Source: Clostridiales bacterium (lineage in GTDB: Bacteria > Bacillota > Clostridia > Oscillospirales > CAG-382). From it: a stretch of 46,335 nt of DNA. Below, piece after piece: positions 32,888 to 41,763 of this stretch (positions within the stretch are counted from its first letter, which is position 1; every line of letters begins with the position of its first letter). The DNA lies in contig QAKH01000114.1 in NCBI GenBank assembly GCA_003343885.1, positions 1-46,335 of the forward strand, written 5' to 3'. Both the position numbers and the translations under genes were made by a program. The notes under the pieces are model-generated. The model was not told where the DNA came from. It made no database searches and saw nothing but the letters and a program-made list of their open reading frames with translations.

Positions 32888-35863
32888 TCAAGCTTTTAAA
32901 TCTGAGGTTATCTTTATATATCTTCCGTCGAGCTCGTAATTAAATCCGCAGATATCACACAGTGCGTCAAGACTTAACATCGGCAGGCTGTCGTAAAACT
33001 CAAGCGGCTCGGGAAGCTTATACTTTTCGCCGTTGACAATTACATATTTCTTGCCCTCGGTAAAGTACATCTTCTTATCCTTATGCACCAAATAGAGAGT
33101 GCGCTCATCACGATACCACTCGTGGTAGAATTTAAGATTCTCATACGGGCGGTTCTGTTCAAACGGTATATACACGCCTGTTTTCTTGATCATCGGAAGC
33201 ACGGAAGCTGTATGCTGCTTTCCGTCAACCAAAATTATAGGAGTCTTTGTATCTGTCATAAGCTCAATGCTTTCAATTTCAAATTCTCCGGCCCCGCCGG
33301 TCGGATCTATTCGTAGACCTGTGATTTTGCCTTTCCATGTCGGCAGCAGTGAAAAATTGAAATTACACTCGAGAAACTCTTTTGGCGTAACACGGGAGCT
33401 TGATCCCTTTGACTCTGACCAGTTAGTGTCGTTTTCGGTTATAAAGTACATGCTGACGGATTCATTGCCTCCGGTAAGCGTTCCTGCCTTAATACGCATT
33501 CTCACGGACAAAACCGCGGACGAATCAATATCAAGGTCTGTTCTCAAGAACTGCGGATCGAATTTATCTCCTTTTCCGCACAGCTTTCCGTCCTTTTCCC
33601 AAAGCTCAAGTCCGTTATATGCGTTCCATTTGTCCTTTGAAATATCGATTTTTCCGACACATTCGTCAGGATATACGGGCTTTGTATACTGTTGGGTACG
33701 CAGCAGACTGCGGCCTTTCGGGTAAAGATATCCGAGTCTGTCAAGCTGATGTTCGTTCGGACGCACATCGGTATGCTCTTTCGGTTCGTCAGTAAACGCC
33801 TTTCTCATTTCATCGAGATATCCGAAACCGTTTAAGTTTGACGGGCAGATATACGTTCCCTCTCCGTACTCGTTCCAGGTTGAGAACATGACAAACTTTC
33901 TTTTCCAGTCCTCGCCCTTATTATCCGGAAGTACATCCTCCTTGAACCAACGCAGCATCTCTCCCATATCCTCGCATGTCATAAGAGGCGTACGGGGACG
34001 ATCCCAGCCTATACTGTTAAAGCCTGTTGAAACAGTAGGAACGACGTGAAGAATATTTTTCTCTCTCTGCTCGGTTATTCTCGATTTTGTATAATCGGGA
34101 CTGTATCCCTCCGTGCCCCAGTTATATGCATAGACGGCGTCAAAGCCGCAGTTCTTTACCGATTCTGACGGTGCGCTGCATGACATGAATATCGCTCCGT
34201 CGTATCCGAGCGTTTTTACCTGCTCACGCACGTAGTCGAGCTGTGCCTTTACAGCCTCTTCCGAACCGAAGTCCTTTATAAGCTGACCGGAACCGAATAC
34301 GGAAATCAATACCTTATTATCAATAGTAAAGTATCTCGGATCAGAGAAGAAATAATCCATCCAGTACGGAACAACATGGTTTCTGAAGCCTTCTATACCG
34401 GCATGGGCACAGTTTGCCGCCTCCCAGATTATGGCAAAGCGCATCATATCGCCGTATTTAGCGTTAAAGTGTCCGTCATGAATTGCAGCTGAAAGCCCTG
34501 TTTTGGTTATCGGCGCATTTACCTGATTATTATACCAGCAGTAAAGCTCAAAGTCCAAACCGTGCTCTAACATCCACTTGATTTCCCAGTCCGCAACCTC
34601 CGCAAGACCTTCATCGTAATATCCCATATAGGTATGGTTTTCATCATACGGCGACACCGTGTCCCAACCCCAGTGATCGCCGTTTCTCCAAAGAGAGCAT
34701 ATATTCATGCCGACAAAGTAATCCTTCTTTTTGGGAAGAATCGGAGCGGGGACATAATCTTCAGGTTCCGGAAGAATTTTAAACACGTATATATCTGTAA
34801 ATTTAAGGCATCCGCCTCCGTGAGCTGAGAAAGCGATACGTATTCCGTCAAATTCCTCGCAGTCGTTATCAAGCTCGATGTATCCGCACTTTTTGCCGTT
34901 CACCTTTATGAGTGCCTTGCCGATCTTGGTATTTGCCTCAATTCTTAACGTCTGCCACACGTTTACATGGTGTTCTCTTAATACTTTTCCGTCAAAACTT
35001 ACGCTGTGTCCGTTATCAACCAGGGTACATGCCGCTTTTTTACCGTCGGTAAGAGAAATCTCTATCTTTTCGTTATCCTTTTTAGGAAGATATTTCATTT
35101 CAAAGCAAACAACGCCGTCGGCTTTGGAAAATTTTCTCTCAAGTACAGCACGTTTGCTGTCCGCTGTAACAATAGCGTACGTTACAAGGTTCTGTCCCTC
35201 TGTATAAGGACGTCTGTCGGCTGTTGCTTTTCCCTCGGCTTTAAAGCGCCATACGTCGCTTAGAGGTCCTGCCGGCGTCACAAAGCATCTGTCGCATATC
35301 AGGTAGTTCACCCACATGCGCGCAGTAAGCGGTACCATACAGGTTTTCTTATCGGCGTCAAGGCTGAGAACTACCGTAGAAATACCTTTTCCGGTCATTT
35401 TAAATGTTCCGTAGTTGACGTCGTCAAAATATACCACGGCTTTTTTCTTGTCAATATCAAAATCAATTCCGAGAGAATAAGTCTTTTTCTCGACCGCAAC
35501 CGGGATTTTTTCGGAATTTACGGTTATCAGCCCGTCTTCTGTCGCTATTTCAAAACTAACCTTTTTTTCTTTATCTGATGTGTCAAAAAATCTCAGTTTA
35601 AAGCCGTCGCCGTAGTACAGTGCAAAACTCATGAAAAATCCGGCTTTTCCCTGCTTTGTCGGAACGACTTCCCTCTTTATATGTACATCGTATTCATTTG
35701 ACTCATCAGTACACAGTACCATGCCGCCAAGCCCTTCAATATCCGGCTTAACGGCTCCTCTGTCATCATAATCCCAGCCGCTCTGCACGTTGGAACGTGA
35801 ACGCAGCGTTTTGTCATCGATAAGAAATACGGCGTCTTTAACGACCCTTGTATCTTTTAACAC
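32888..35863 (-). CDS. GH99-like (WbsX-like) multidomain glycan-active protein, copy 2
   Basis: About 991 residues, colinear with the + strand paralogue at 27312-30278. It has the N-terminal LamG/ConA-like regions (about 1-370), the GH99-like barrel with GMNICSLWR, GYYDEG, WEAANC and STWNEYGEGTY (about 380-720), a beta domain and a C-terminal stalk-like domain (about 880-990). I start at the GTG at 35863, after AGGGGG; this gives nearly the same length as the paralogue, whereas the open frame continues about 60 residues upstream with unlikely composition. No signal peptide is seen. A cytoplasmic or unconventional role is implied. It lies upstream of the DMT transporter and rhamnosidase-like genes and may be co-transcribed with them. 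Confidence 0.75.
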   Translation of the reverse strand: MLKDTRVVKDAVFLIDDKTLRSRSNVQSGWDYDDRGAVKPDIEGLGGMVLCTDESNEYDVHIKREVVPTKQGKAGFFMSFALYYGDGFKLRFFDTSDKEKKVSFEIATEDGLITVNSEKIPVAVEKKTYSLGIDFDIDKKKAVVYFDDVNYGTFKMTGKGISTVVLSLDADKKTCMVPLTARMWVNYLICDRCFVTPAGPLSDVWRFKAEGKATADRRPYTEGQNLVTYAIVTADSKRAVLERKFSKADGVVCFEMKYLPKKDNEKIEISLTDGKKAACTLVDNGHSVSFDGKVLREHHVNVWQTLRIEANTKIGKALIKVNGKKCGYIELDNDCEEFDGIRIAFSAHGGGCLKFTDIYVFKILPEPEDYVPAPILPKKKDYFVGMNICSLWRNGDHWGWDTVSPYDENHTYMGYYDEGLAEVADWEIKWMLEHGLDFELYCWYNNQVNAPITKTGLSAAIHDGHFNAKYGDMMRFAIIWEAANCAHAGIEGFRNHVVPYWMDYFFSDPRYFTIDNKVLISVFGSGQLIKDFGSEEAVKAQLDYVREQVKTLGYDGAIFMSCSAPSESVKNCGFDAVYAYNWGTEGYSPDYTKSRITEQREKNILHVVPTVSTGFNSIGWDRPRTPLMTCEDMGEMLRWFKEDVLPDNKGEDWKRKFVMFSTWNEYGEGTYICPSNLNGFGYLDEMRKAFTDEPKEHTDVRPNEHQLDRLGYLYPKGRSLLRTQQYTKPVYPDECVGKIDISKDKWNAYNGLELWEKDGKLCGKGDKFDPQFLRTDLDIDSSAVLSVRMRIKAGTLTGGNESVSMYFITENDTNWSESKGSSSRVTPKEFLECNFNFSLLPTWKGKITGLRIDPTGGAGEFEIESIELMTDTKTPIILVDGKQHTASVLPMIKKTGVYIPFEQNRPYENLKFYHEWYRDERTLYLVHKDKKMYFTEGKKYVIVNGEKYKLPEPLEFYDSLPMLSLDALCDICGFNYELDGRYIKITSDLKA

Positions 35864-36273
35864 ACTAATTCCCCCTGTCAAAGGTTTAATTTTTTTCACG
35901 GTTCTTTCACACCGAACCATGTTGATTTTCAGGAACATATTTGACGCTTTCACGTCAAACACATTATAAAGAAATTGTTTTTGTTTTTCAATAATTACAC
36001 ATTTTTTTGTGCAAAGTTCACAGACGATTTGTGAAATATACACATCTCACACGTTGCTTAGGTAAGTAGTGCTTGATTTTAAGGACAAGATATGATATAA
36101 GTATAGTGTTATGTGTCAATAATCAAAATGAGCAATTTATTTTAGTTTTATTTGAAAAATACTTCAAACTGTACAAACTTTTGTTTTTTTTTCAAAAAAT
36201 TATAAAAAATTTTTTTATTTGTGACTTTTCTGCATGTTAATGCGTGTTATGTGTGAGGAGGTTCAAAGAAGGA
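35864..36273. promoter_or_regulatory. Divergent regulatory region between GH99-like copy 2 and the ECF sigma gene
   Basis: A gene-free stretch of about 410 bases, strongly AT-rich at 36120-36230. It must contain the divergent promoters. An ECF sigma gene is often self-regulated, and motifs such as AACTGTAC near 36166-36174 could be part of such a promoter, but I cannot support one. The open frame that runs through 35864-36043 is the non-coding extension of the GH99-like gene. Confidence 0.4.
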
Positions 36274-36744
36274 ATGTCTGATTACCGAACCCCTGGAGCA
36301 GCTGAGGCTTACGACCGTTACGCCGACATGCTGTTCAGAACCGCTTTTTCGCTCCTGTTAAACAAGCAGGACGCTGAGGACGCGGTATCGGACGTATTCG
36401 CAAAATTTATAAGCAAGCCGCCCGTTTTCAAAAATTCCGACCACGAGAAGGCTTGGTTTCTTAAAGTTACCGTCAACACCTGTCATGACAGACAGCGGCG
36501 GCGTGCTGTCAGAAGTTACACGCCTCTTGACGAAATAGCGGAAATCGTAGCGGCTGAACAAAAGGATACAACGGTTCTTGACAGCGTTCTTGCTCTTGAT
36601 GAAAAATACCGTATCTGTATCCTGCTCCACTACTTTGAAGATTTCAGTATTGAACAAACAGCAAAGATTCTGAAAATCACCCAGTCTGCCGTCAAAATGC
36701 GGCTGTCCCGGGCAAGAGAAATGCTGAAATCCGCACTTTCCTAA
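36274..36744 (+). CDS. ECF-type RNA polymerase sigma factor
   Basis: About 156 residues with region 2 (YADMLFRTAFSLLLNKQDAEDAVSDVFAKF) and region 4 (YRICILLHYFEDFSIEQTAKIL and the recognition helix SAVKMRLSRAREML). It redirects RNA polymerase to a small regulon. I start at the ATG at 36274 after AGGAGG; an upstream GTG at 36244 is in frame but would include the ribosome site. The next gene encodes a membrane protein with a cytoplasmic N-terminus, the usual arrangement for a sigma/anti-sigma pair. Confidence 0.9.
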   Translation: MSDYRTPGAAEAYDRYADMLFRTAFSLLLNKQDAEDAVSDVFAKFISKPPVFKNSDHEKAWFLKVTVNTCHDRQRRRAVRSYTPLDEIAEIVAAEQKDTTVLDSVLALDEKYRICILLHYFEDFSIEQTAKILKITQSAVKMRLSRAREMLKSALS

Positions 36745-36766
36745 CGCAAAGGAGGGATTTACCACT

Positions 36767-37369
36767 GTGTTTGACAAAAAAACGGTCGACCTATACAAAA
36801 GCATTCACGCTCCGGATTCTCTGAAAGAACGTATTGAGAAAATGGAGTCTGAATCTACCGTATCAACATCAACACCTTTCCCGAGGGAACAAGAAAATAC
36901 TGCGTATAAAAAGGCGGTTTTCAAAAAAAAGTACTGGATCAGCTCCTTGGCCGGCTGTGCCGCTGCGCTTTGTATTATTTTCGGGGCTGTTCTGGCTATT
37001 CCGAAAAGTACGAAGCTAAGTGTAAACGGCGCTCATGCAGGATCATCGCCTATTACAATTTCTAATTCGGCTGAAACCGCTTCGCTTGCAACTGCCCGAA
37101 TGGCTCCTGCAGAGAATTTGTCTTGTGAATTGTCCATAGCGACAGATTTTGATACAGTGATATCAATTTCAAAAGGTGACCTCTCTTCCGAGAATGCTTC
37201 CGGAATGAAGACCGTTACCGTTAATTCCGACACTGACTTTACTTGGAGCTTAACCGGTTTTTCAGCCGGTGATACCGCAACTCTCACTGTTGAGTCTGAC
37301 GGCAAATCACAGACTTATCTTGTTTACTTTGACGATGCGGTCGGAAAATGGTTATTGACAGAATATTGA
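36767..37369 (+). CDS. Single-pass membrane protein, putative anti-sigma partner
   Basis: A 200-residue protein with a soluble N-terminus of about 55 residues, one membrane segment (about 57-79, WISSLAGCAAALCIIFG) and an outer domain of about 120 residues rich in Ser and Thr. The N-terminal stretch with KSIHAPDSLKERIEKM resembles the short sigma-binding helices of clostridial anti-sigma factors. The start is a GTG at 36767 after GGAGGG, 22 bases after the sigma gene. The outer beta-rich domain may sense envelope state. I infer the role from position and topology. Confidence 0.65.
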   Translation: MFDKKTVDLYKSIHAPDSLKERIEKMESESTVSTSTPFPREQENTAYKKAVFKKKYWISSLAGCAAALCIIFGAVLAIPKSTKLSVNGAHAGSSPITISNSAETASLATARMAPAENLSCELSIATDFDTVISISKGDLSSENASGMKTVTVNSDTDFTWSLTGFSAGDTATLTVESDGKSQTYLVYFDDAVGKWLLTEY

Positions 37370-37454
37370 TTATCGAAGTTTAATAACGATAATCAGTATT
37401 CTTAAATAAAAAAACAAAAATACAAATTTACTTATTTTGAAAGGAAAATGAAAA

Positions 37455-38303
37455 ATGAAAAAATTACTTATTATCTTAGCAGCACTGCTTGTTGCCGCTT
37501 CTGTCGCAACAGGATGCACAAACAAACCGAACGACGCTGACAACAACGACCAGAATGAAATTGTTACACCCGGAGATGACAATAACACAGAAGACAAAGA
37601 AGAGGAAGACAATCAAGTTACTGATCCTGACGCTGATAAAGAAACCGACACAGACACCGACTCTGATGCAGAACAGGACGAAACAAATACTGACGACGAC
37701 AAGGAGACCGAAAACCAGCCTTCAACAGACGACAACTCCGGAAACGGAAACACCGAACAGCCTGAACAGCCTGAGAATCCCTCTCCTGAGAATCCCAATC
37801 TTCCGTCTGACAACAACACACAAACTCCCGATACTCCCACCGACAATGGCGGAGAAACCGAGACAGTTGACCTTTCAACAAAGACTCTTTCAGAAATAAT
37901 AGACATGATCTATGAAAAGAAACCGGTTGAAATAAGTGTAATGACATCCTCCGTTGATCTCACTAACGCGGATATGCTCAAATACAATACCGGTCTTGAC
38001 AGCGCCGACAAAATCAAAGAAGCCGCTGTATCAGAGGCTATGATTGGCTCACAGGCTTATTCTCTCGTTCTGGTAAGAGTTAATGACAGTGCTGACGCAG
38101 CCGATGTCGCACAGTCTATGAAAGACGGAATTAACACTGCAAAATGGATATGCGTCCAGGCAGATGACCTTAAGGTTTCGGCTTACAATGACTTGGTTCT
38201 TCTTATCATGGTTGACTCACAGCTCTCAGACACTGTAACCTCTGCTGAAATTACAGATGCTTTCAAGGAAATCTGCGGCGGTACTCTTTCCGTTGAACTC
38301 TAA
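37455..38303 (+). CDS. DUF4358-domain lipoprotein
   Basis: A 282-residue lipoprotein. The signal ends in the lipobox ATGC, with Cys near residue 21. A long disordered linker of about 110 residues, very rich in Asp, Glu, Asn, Thr and Pro, follows. The C-terminal DUF4358 domain (about 138-282) contains KPVEISVMTSSVDL, MIGSQAYSLVLVRV and the DAxxVAQSMKDGI helix. DUF4358 proteins occur beside MBOAT and DHHW genes in Clostridia, so a part in cell-surface polymer acetylation is likely, though its mechanism is unknown. The ATG at 37455 follows GAAAGG. Confidence 0.88.
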   Translation: MKKLLIILAALLVAASVATGCTNKPNDADNNDQNEIVTPGDDNNTEDKEEEDNQVTDPDADKETDTDTDSDAEQDETNTDDDKETENQPSTDDNSGNGNTEQPEQPENPSPENPNLPSDNNTQTPDTPTDNGGETETVDLSTKTLSEIIDMIYEKKPVEISVMTSSVDLTNADMLKYNTGLDSADKIKEAAVSEAMIGSQAYSLVLVRVNDSADAADVAQSMKDGINTAKWICVQADDLKVSAYNDLVLLIMVDSQLSDTVTSAEITDAFKEICGGTLSVEL

Positions 38304-38347
38304 TATTTTGAGTTTGTAATACTAAATTAAGACTATAACTAATTCGC

Positions 38348-38385
38348 AAAACAGCCCGCTTCTTGCTTTTTAAGCGGGCTGTTTT
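38348..38385 (+). terminator. Terminator or attenuator before the MBOAT gene
   Basis: AAACAGCCCGCTT (about 38349-38361) pairs with AAGCGGGCTGTTT (38372-38384), a 13-bp stem followed by a short T-run. Because the MBOAT ribosome site AAGGAG begins immediately after it, it may attenuate rather than fully end transcription. Confidence 0.75.
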
Positions 38386-38398
38386 AAGGAGATATGAT

Positions 38399-39802
38399 AT
38401 GCTTTTTTCGAGTATACCTTTTCTTTATTATTTTTTACCTATAGTTTTTCTGTTTTATTTTATCGTTCCAAAGCCGTTCAAAAACTTTGTTCTGCTCGTT
38501 TCCAGTCTGTACTTCTACGGCTGTGGAGAACCTAAGTATCTGATACTCATGTCAATATCGATTATGACAGGATATTTGTCGGGGCTGCTTATAGGGCACG
38601 CAAACAGTAAAAAAATAAAAAAGTTTTATTTAACCTTAGCGTTACTGATTCTTGTCGGACTGCTCGGTTATTTTAAATACGCTGATTTCTTTGTTGCCAA
38701 TTTTAACGCGCTCACCGGCCTTTCGATACCGCTTCTTAAGGTAACTCTGCCAATAGGTATCAGCTTTTACACTTTCCAGATACTCAGTTACAGCGTAGAC
38801 GTTTACCGCGGAGATTCCCCGGCACAGAAAAATCTCATTTCTTTTGCCGCATATGTTTCAATGTTCCCTCAGCTCATCGCAGGGCCCATTGTAAGGTATA
38901 CGGACGTAGCAAGAGAGCTTGAACACAGGACTTACAGCTTTGACAAGGCTTATGAAGGTATCAGAAGGTTCATCGTCGGTCTTTCAAAAAAGATACTTCT
39001 TGCCAACCTGTTAGCTGAGCTTTGCGATGTTTTCAGGGCTTCTACCGACAAGTCGGTGCTTTTCTACTGGATGTACGCAATATGCCTTTCCATGTACATT
39101 TATTTCGACTTCTCCGGTTACAGCGACATGGCAATAGGACTCGGAAAAATTCTCGGCTTCAACTTTCCTGAAAACTTCAACTATCCGTTCCTCTCCAAAA
39201 GTGTTACCGAGTTCTGGCGCAGATGGCACATGACGCTTGGCGGCTGGTTCCGTGACTACGTTTATATTCCGCTCGGCGGAAACCGTGTTTCTCCGGCACG
39301 GCACATATTCAACATTGCCGTTGTATGGGCGCTTACCGGACTTTGGCATGGTGCGGCGTGGAACTTTGTTATTTGGGGCGTGCTTTTCGCCGTACTTCTC
39401 ATTCTTGAAAAGTTATTTATGGCAAAAGTCCTCAAAAAAATACCGTCAGCGCTTTCACATGTTCTCGTTATGGTTGTAATACTGATAAGCTTTGTTATAT
39501 TCAACGCTGACTCGCTTGCTCAGGCAGGCTCTGATATTTCGGGAATGTTCGGAGCCGGCGGCGTTTCCTTTGTCACTGAAGAAACGCTTTACTACTTGCG
39601 CAGCTATGCGGTAATTATCGTTCTCGGCTTAATCGGCAGCACGCCGGTTGCAACTCGTATTGCAGAACGTCTGCGTGCCGGAAACACTACGTCAAAGATA
39701 ATGAAGTTTGCCGAGCCTGTCGTACTGATAGCTTTGCTTCTCGTATGTACTGCGTTTCTTGTTGACGGTTCATTCAATCCGTTTCTTTATTTCCGCTTCT
39801 AA
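38399..39802 (+). CDS. MBOAT family O-acyltransferase (AlgI/DltB-like)
   Basis: A 467-residue polytopic membrane acyltransferase that moves an acyl, usually acetyl, group across the membrane to a surface polymer. Features: N-terminal FSSIPFLYYFLPIVF, the SFYTFQILSYSVDVYRG segment, WRRWHMTLGGWFRDYVYIPLGG and the catalytic histidine in TGLWHGAAWNF. About 10-12 membrane helices. I start at the ATG at 38399 after AAGGAG; the upstream in-frame start at 38363 is inside the terminator. The DHHW gene follows after 12 bases. AlgI of alginate acetylation is the closest well-studied relative. Confidence 0.93.
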   Translation: MLFSSIPFLYYFLPIVFLFYFIVPKPFKNFVLLVSSLYFYGCGEPKYLILMSISIMTGYLSGLLIGHANSKKIKKFYLTLALLILVGLLGYFKYADFFVANFNALTGLSIPLLKVTLPIGISFYTFQILSYSVDVYRGDSPAQKNLISFAAYVSMFPQLIAGPIVRYTDVARELEHRTYSFDKAYEGIRRFIVGLSKKILLANLLAELCDVFRASTDKSVLFYWMYAICLSMYIYFDFSGYSDMAIGLGKILGFNFPENFNYPFLSKSVTEFWRRWHMTLGGWFRDYVYIPLGGNRVSPARHIFNIAVVWALTGLWHGAAWNFVIWGVLFAVLLILEKLFMAKVLKKIPSALSHVLVMVVILISFVIFNADSLAQAGSDISGMFGAGGVSFVTEETLYYLRSYAVIIVLGLIGSTPVATRIAERLRAGNTTSKIMKFAEPVVLIALLLVCTAFLVDGSFNPFLYFRF

Positions 39803-39814
39803 GGAGGTATTAAA

Positions 39815-40918
39815 ATGATTAAAAATAAAGCTAATATTGCCGGGGTGTGCGCAGTCGGAGCCGTTTGGCTCACCCTGTCGCTATGGAGCGCATTCAAGCC
39901 TGCCGACGAAATGTCTATTTCAGAGCGCCGCAAGCTTGCCGCATTTCCCGAAGTTACAGCCGAAAGCCTTTTGAGCGGAAAATTCATGACAGACTTTGAA
40001 ACCTATTCTCTTGACCAATTTCCCATGCGTGATAAATTTCGTACCCTTAAGGCAATAACGTCCTTTTATCTTTTCGGCAAAAAGGACAACAACGATATAT
40101 ATATAGCAGACGGATACGCCGCAAAAATCGAATACCCTTTAAACAAAGATTCTGTCACAAGCGCTGCCGGAAAATTCACATATATCTACGACAAGTATCT
40201 TAAGGATTCTGCTTCAAACGTATACCTGTCAATAGTACCGGACAAAGGTTATTTTCTCGCTGACAAGTATGGGTACCCGTCGATGGATTATTCTGAGATG
40301 GTTCAGATTATGAAAGACAACATGACTTATGCTGAGTATATAGACATATTCCCTGAACTTTCGATTGATTCCTATTACAAGACAGACACCCACTGGAGAC
40401 AGGAAAAAATCGTTCCCGTTGCAAGAAAGATTTCCGAAGCGATGGGTGCGGCTCCTCTCGGAGATTACACCACAGTAAAAACCGATGTTCCTTTCTACGG
40501 GGTTTATTACGGTCAATCTGCTCTTCCGCTTGACAGTGAGAGCATATACTATGTTGAAAATCCCACTCTTTCCGGCTGTACCGTTACCAATGTTGAAACC
40601 GGAAAAGTTTACACCGGAACAAACGACTTTGAAAAGTTAAACGGAAAAGACCCGTATGAGATGTATTTGTCCGGCGCGTGTGCAGTTATGTATATTGATA
40701 ATCCTAATGCCACGACTGACAAAGAGCTCGTTGTATTCAGAGACTCTTTCGGCAGCAGCCTTATTCCGCTGTTGACAGAAGGATACAGCAGAATAACTAT
40801 CCTTGACACCCGCTATATTATTCCTGATCTGCTCGGAAATTTTGCTGAGTTTGAGAACGCTGACGTCTTGTTCTTATACAGCACCTCAATTCTTAACCAA
40901 AGCTCAACTCTGAGATAA
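39815..40918 (+). CDS. DHHW family protein (AlgX/AlgJ-like SGNH acetyltransferase partner)
   Basis: A 367-residue protein with an N-terminal membrane anchor (about 8-27, ANIAGVCAVGAVWLTLSLW) and an outer SGNH-like domain. TDTHW near residue 190 is the family DHHW-type motif, and VFRDSFGSSLIP near 308-320 supplies the serine motif. It should transfer acetyl groups supplied by the MBOAT protein to an extracellular glycan. The ATG at 39815 follows AAGGAGG and is 12 bases after the MBOAT stop, so the two are a translational unit. Confidence 0.9.
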   Translation: MIKNKANIAGVCAVGAVWLTLSLWSAFKPADEMSISERRKLAAFPEVTAESLLSGKFMTDFETYSLDQFPMRDKFRTLKAITSFYLFGKKDNNDIYIADGYAAKIEYPLNKDSVTSAAGKFTYIYDKYLKDSASNVYLSIVPDKGYFLADKYGYPSMDYSEMVQIMKDNMTYAEYIDIFPELSIDSYYKTDTHWRQEKIVPVARKISEAMGAAPLGDYTTVKTDVPFYGVYYGQSALPLDSESIYYVENPTLSGCTVTNVETGKVYTGTNDFEKLNGKDPYEMYLSGACAVMYIDNPNATTDKELVVFRDSFGSSLIPLLTEGYSRITILDTRYIIPDLLGNFAEFENADVLFLYSTSILNQSSTLR

Positions 40919-41030
40919 TTGAATGAAAACCGTATTTTGTACATTTATTTGTTCATTTATAAAAAATGTTGAAATTTGCCGGTAAATGTTGTACGTTTTT
41001 TCCAAATATGAGAAAAATGTCAAAAACTCC

Positions 41031-41059
41031 TTTACAATCCGAAATAATTGTGATATACT
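41031..41059 (+). promoter_or_regulatory. pyrR promoter
   Basis: TTTACA (41031-41036) and TATACT (41054-41059) with a 17-base spacer, about 160 bases ahead of pyrR. The rest of 40919-41030 is AT-rich and appears empty. Confidence 0.7.
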
Positions 41060-41082
41060 CTTTTGCAGTAAAATCCTTTAAT

Positions 41083-41178
41083 TCGGTACGGGATGCCGAC
41101 AAGGTTTGAGACATTAAATTTTCGCAGTGTGTGCAGTTTCGCGGCATTGTCAAATCCCGTCCTCGGACGGGATTTTTT
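41083..41178 (+). promoter_or_regulatory. PyrR-dependent attenuator of the pyrR-uraA transcript
   Basis: Three mutually exclusive structures are visible. A PyrR-binding type hairpin has stem TCGG (41083-41086) / CCGA (41096-41099) and loop bases including ACGGGA. The segment ACGGGATGCCG (41088-41098) can instead pair with CGGCAT (41142-41147) plus CCCGT (41156-41160) as antiterminator. The terminator has a 10-bp stem AATCCCGTCC (41153-41162) / GGACGGGATT (41165-41174) followed by Ts to 41178. With UMP, PyrR would hold the first hairpin and allow termination. Confidence 0.75.
41153..41178 (+). terminator. Intrinsic terminator of the pyr attenuator
   Basis: A 10-bp GC-rich stem with a very tight loop and a TTTTTT tail, about 40 bases before the pyrR start codon. 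It is the terminator arm of the attenuator. Confidence 0.88.
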
Positions 41179-41217
41179 ATTTTGAAGTTGCGTCATTTTA
41201 TCCCCAAGGGTGGTGTT

Positions 41218-41763
41218 ATGATGTCTGAACAGACGGTTATTATGGATGAAAACAGCATAAACAGGACTCTTTCAAGGCTTGCCCATGAAATAATTGAAAC
41301 CAATCCCGACGAGCGCACAATTTGCCTTGTCGGAATCCGCAGACGTGGCGTGCCGCTTGCCGAGCGCCTTGCCCGGAACATCCGTCGTTTTTCCGACATT
41401 GACGTGCTTTTGGGAGAGCTTGACATTACGCTTTACCGTGACGACCTCATGGAGAAATCCGAGCAGCCTAAGGTTTCTCCTATCGAACCGGGCTTTGACG
41501 TCAAGGACAAGACTATCGTGCTTGTAGACGACGTTATATATACCGGGCGCACTGTCAGAGCCGCGATTGACGCGCTCATCAACATAGGCCGCCCGAAAAA
41601 GATAAAGTTATGTGTGCTCATAGACAGAGGACACAGAGAGCTTCCCATCCGCGGTGACTATGTCGGAAAAAACGTCCCGACCTCGCACAAGGAATTTATT
41701 AGCGTAAGACTGCCCGAATTCGACGGTAAAACCGAAGTTGTCATTATAAAGAATCAAGACTGA
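41218..41763 (+). CDS. pyrR: Bifunctional pyr operon attenuator / uracil phosphoribosyltransferase PyrR
   Basis: A 181-residue PRTase-fold RNA-binding regulator that senses UMP/UTP and PRPP and promotes termination in pyrimidine mRNAs. The PRPP loop VLVDDVIYTGRT near residues 99-112 is intact, and LVGIRRRGVPLA fits the family. The ATG at 41218 (followed by a second ATG) comes after AAGGGTGG. Upstream lies a fitting attenuator, so autoregulation is well supported. The uracil permease gene follows after about 108 bases. Confidence 0.95.
   Translation: MMSEQTVIMDENSINRTLSRLAHEIIETNPDERTICLVGIRRRGVPLAERLARNIRRFSDIDVLLGELDITLYRDDLMEKSEQPKVSPIEPGFDVKDKTIVLVDDVIYTGRTVRAAIDALINIGRPKKIKLCVLIDRGHRELPIRGDYVGKNVPTSHKEFISVRLPEFDGKTEVVIIKNQD

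Noticed and set aside
32439..32943. Overlapping + strand frames opposite the DMT transporter
   Set aside because: They are antisense shadows; the minus-strand frame shows regular membrane helices and a ribosome site.
35864..36043. 60-residue N-terminal extension of GH99-like copy 2
   Set aside because: The extension is Cys/Lys/Phe-rich without signal-peptide character, whereas the GTG at 35863 has a strong AGGGGG site and gives the same length as the paralogue.
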